Below are positions 63,187 through 64,000 of a stretch of 64,000 nt of DNA, one piece after another; position 1 is the first letter of the stretch, and the number at the start of each line of letters is the position of its first letter. The DNA is from Sindora glabra (taxonomy: Eukaryota; Streptophyta; Magnoliopsida; Fabales; Fabaceae): assembly GCA_020226215.1 (NCBI GenBank), contig CM035236.1, positions 63,633,653 through 63,697,652 on the forward strand, in the 5' to 3' direction. Below the pieces are notes generated by a model, which worked only from the letters and a program-made list of their open reading frames with translations, did not search any database and had not been told where the DNA came from. Position numbers and translations under genes: made by a program.

Positions 63187-64000
63187 TATAATATCCCAAA
63201 ATAGGACAATAGATATTAAGTAAGAAATTTCTCCAAAAAATCCTAATTTAGAAACAATGGTAGGAAAATTAGGCAAAATTCAAAGGAATCATAAAAGTAA
63301 TATGAGAGTGAGTCCAGCTACAATAATTTTTGAATTTTAATAGGCATCAAAATAAATAAAAAAATTTAATAATAGGTTTAGGAAAATTTATTTAGGAATT
63401 TTTGAAGTTTCAAAACTTGGTTAATTGAAAAGGTGTAAAAATGAGCTGAAAATATAGTAAATTAATTTTAAAATTTTATGGATAGTGTAAATTGATTTTT
63501 AGGGCTTAAAAATGATTATGGAAGATCAAAATTGAAGTTCCAAAAAAATATTTAAAATTTTATGGGTGAAAATATAAGAAAGTGAAAGATTTGGGGTTAA
63601 ATTGTAATAAACCCCTTTTGTCTTTTTAAGTGGTTTAATTTTATTTGTATTGGGCTAGTTAGCCCAATTTTTGGAGGCCAAAATATGATTTTTAAGGCCC
63701 AAAAATGTGAGCCCAAGCTTCCAAAGGAAGCTAAGGACCTAAGAGCGAAAAGTGTAAATTTTGGAGTCATTTTGTAATAAACTCTATTTCCTATTTATGA
63801 AAATTAATTTAAGGGTAATTATTTTTTAAATCCCTAGCCTTTTTGAACGTGAAAGCCATCCCCTCCAAGTGTCCCATGATTATTTTCTTCAAAATCAACA
63901 ATAAATAATAAAAAATTATGAATTTTTCTTGAAAATAGGGTTTAAGACTTCTACAAATACATGTGGGCTTTTTGAGTAGAAAAATTCTGCTCCTCCATTA
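63187..64000 (+). mobile_element. LTR N, 5' part, cut by the window edge
   Basis: It starts TATAATATCCCAAAATAGG, i.e. TGTAATATCCC with the second base changed. The body is unlike the 3.5-kb family: it has two similar blocks, TTGGGGTTAAATTGTAATAAACC and TTTGGAGTCATTTTGTAATAAACT, and a TTGGGCTAGTTAGCCCAA inverted repeat (63650-63667). This texture is common in plant Ty3/gypsy U3 regions. The rest lies beyond 64000. Confidence 0.5.

Overview
The window looks like nuclear heterochromatin of a plant, most likely a eudicot. It is strongly AT-rich, has no run of intact genes, and is built almost entirely from decayed, nested LTR-retrotransposon pieces. The primer-binding sites match the 3' end of plant initiator-Met tRNA. 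A possible tRNA-derived SINE, a CACTA-type terminus and many TA/TAA microsatellites fit the same picture. There is a 100-N assembly gap at 28901-29000. I could not identify the species.

The dominant component is one family of very long LTRs, called here the 3.5-kb LTR family. In its own orientation it starts TGTAATATC and ends GTCATGACA. I find ten copies or pieces: A 4749-9998 (-), B1 15714-18713 (+), B2 19635-20723 (+), C 20724-21818 (-), D 30905-33860 (-), E 35379-36798 plus 42967-43464 (-), F 36799-42961 (-), H 43483-45535 (+), K 49965-53419 (-) and I 60292-63186 (-). Together they cover about 40% of the window. Only the D/E pair still flanks an internal region (33861-35378). That region has a primer-binding site and a polypurine tract but no recognisable gag or pol, so the family appears to be a non-autonomous, LARD-like Ty3/gypsy element surviving mainly as solo LTRs.

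Layout from left to right: 1-1253 holds a lysine-rich reading frame cut by the window edge and some possible exons. 1259-2702 is a solo LTR of a second family (1.44 kb, 5-bp duplication CTAGG). 2708-4748 holds a third repeat (R2) and a decayed coding region. Then come A (carrying an R2 copy) and a second solo LTR of the 1.44-kb family in inverted orientation (10006-11451, duplication GAGCT). 11888-15713 is a decayed Ty3/gypsy element on the minus strand, with gag pseudogene, leader, primer-binding site and LTR. B1/R2/B2/C follow. 21819-30060 is mostly unassigned AT-rich sequence around the gap. A SINE-like unit and a CACTA end precede the D-internal-E element. E contains F, with an exact ATTAG duplication, and F contains G (39253-41783), which carries a 48-bp minisatellite and a cassette of CCCCGTGT hairpins. 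The right third holds H, K, I and partial LTRs of other families (J, L, M, N).

I see no intact protein-coding gene, rRNA, tRNA or CRISPR. Most short open frames lie in pyrimidine-rich LTR tracts or simple repeats. The region is best read as a stratified record of insertions: E before F before G, R2 into A, and an older LTR split by K.
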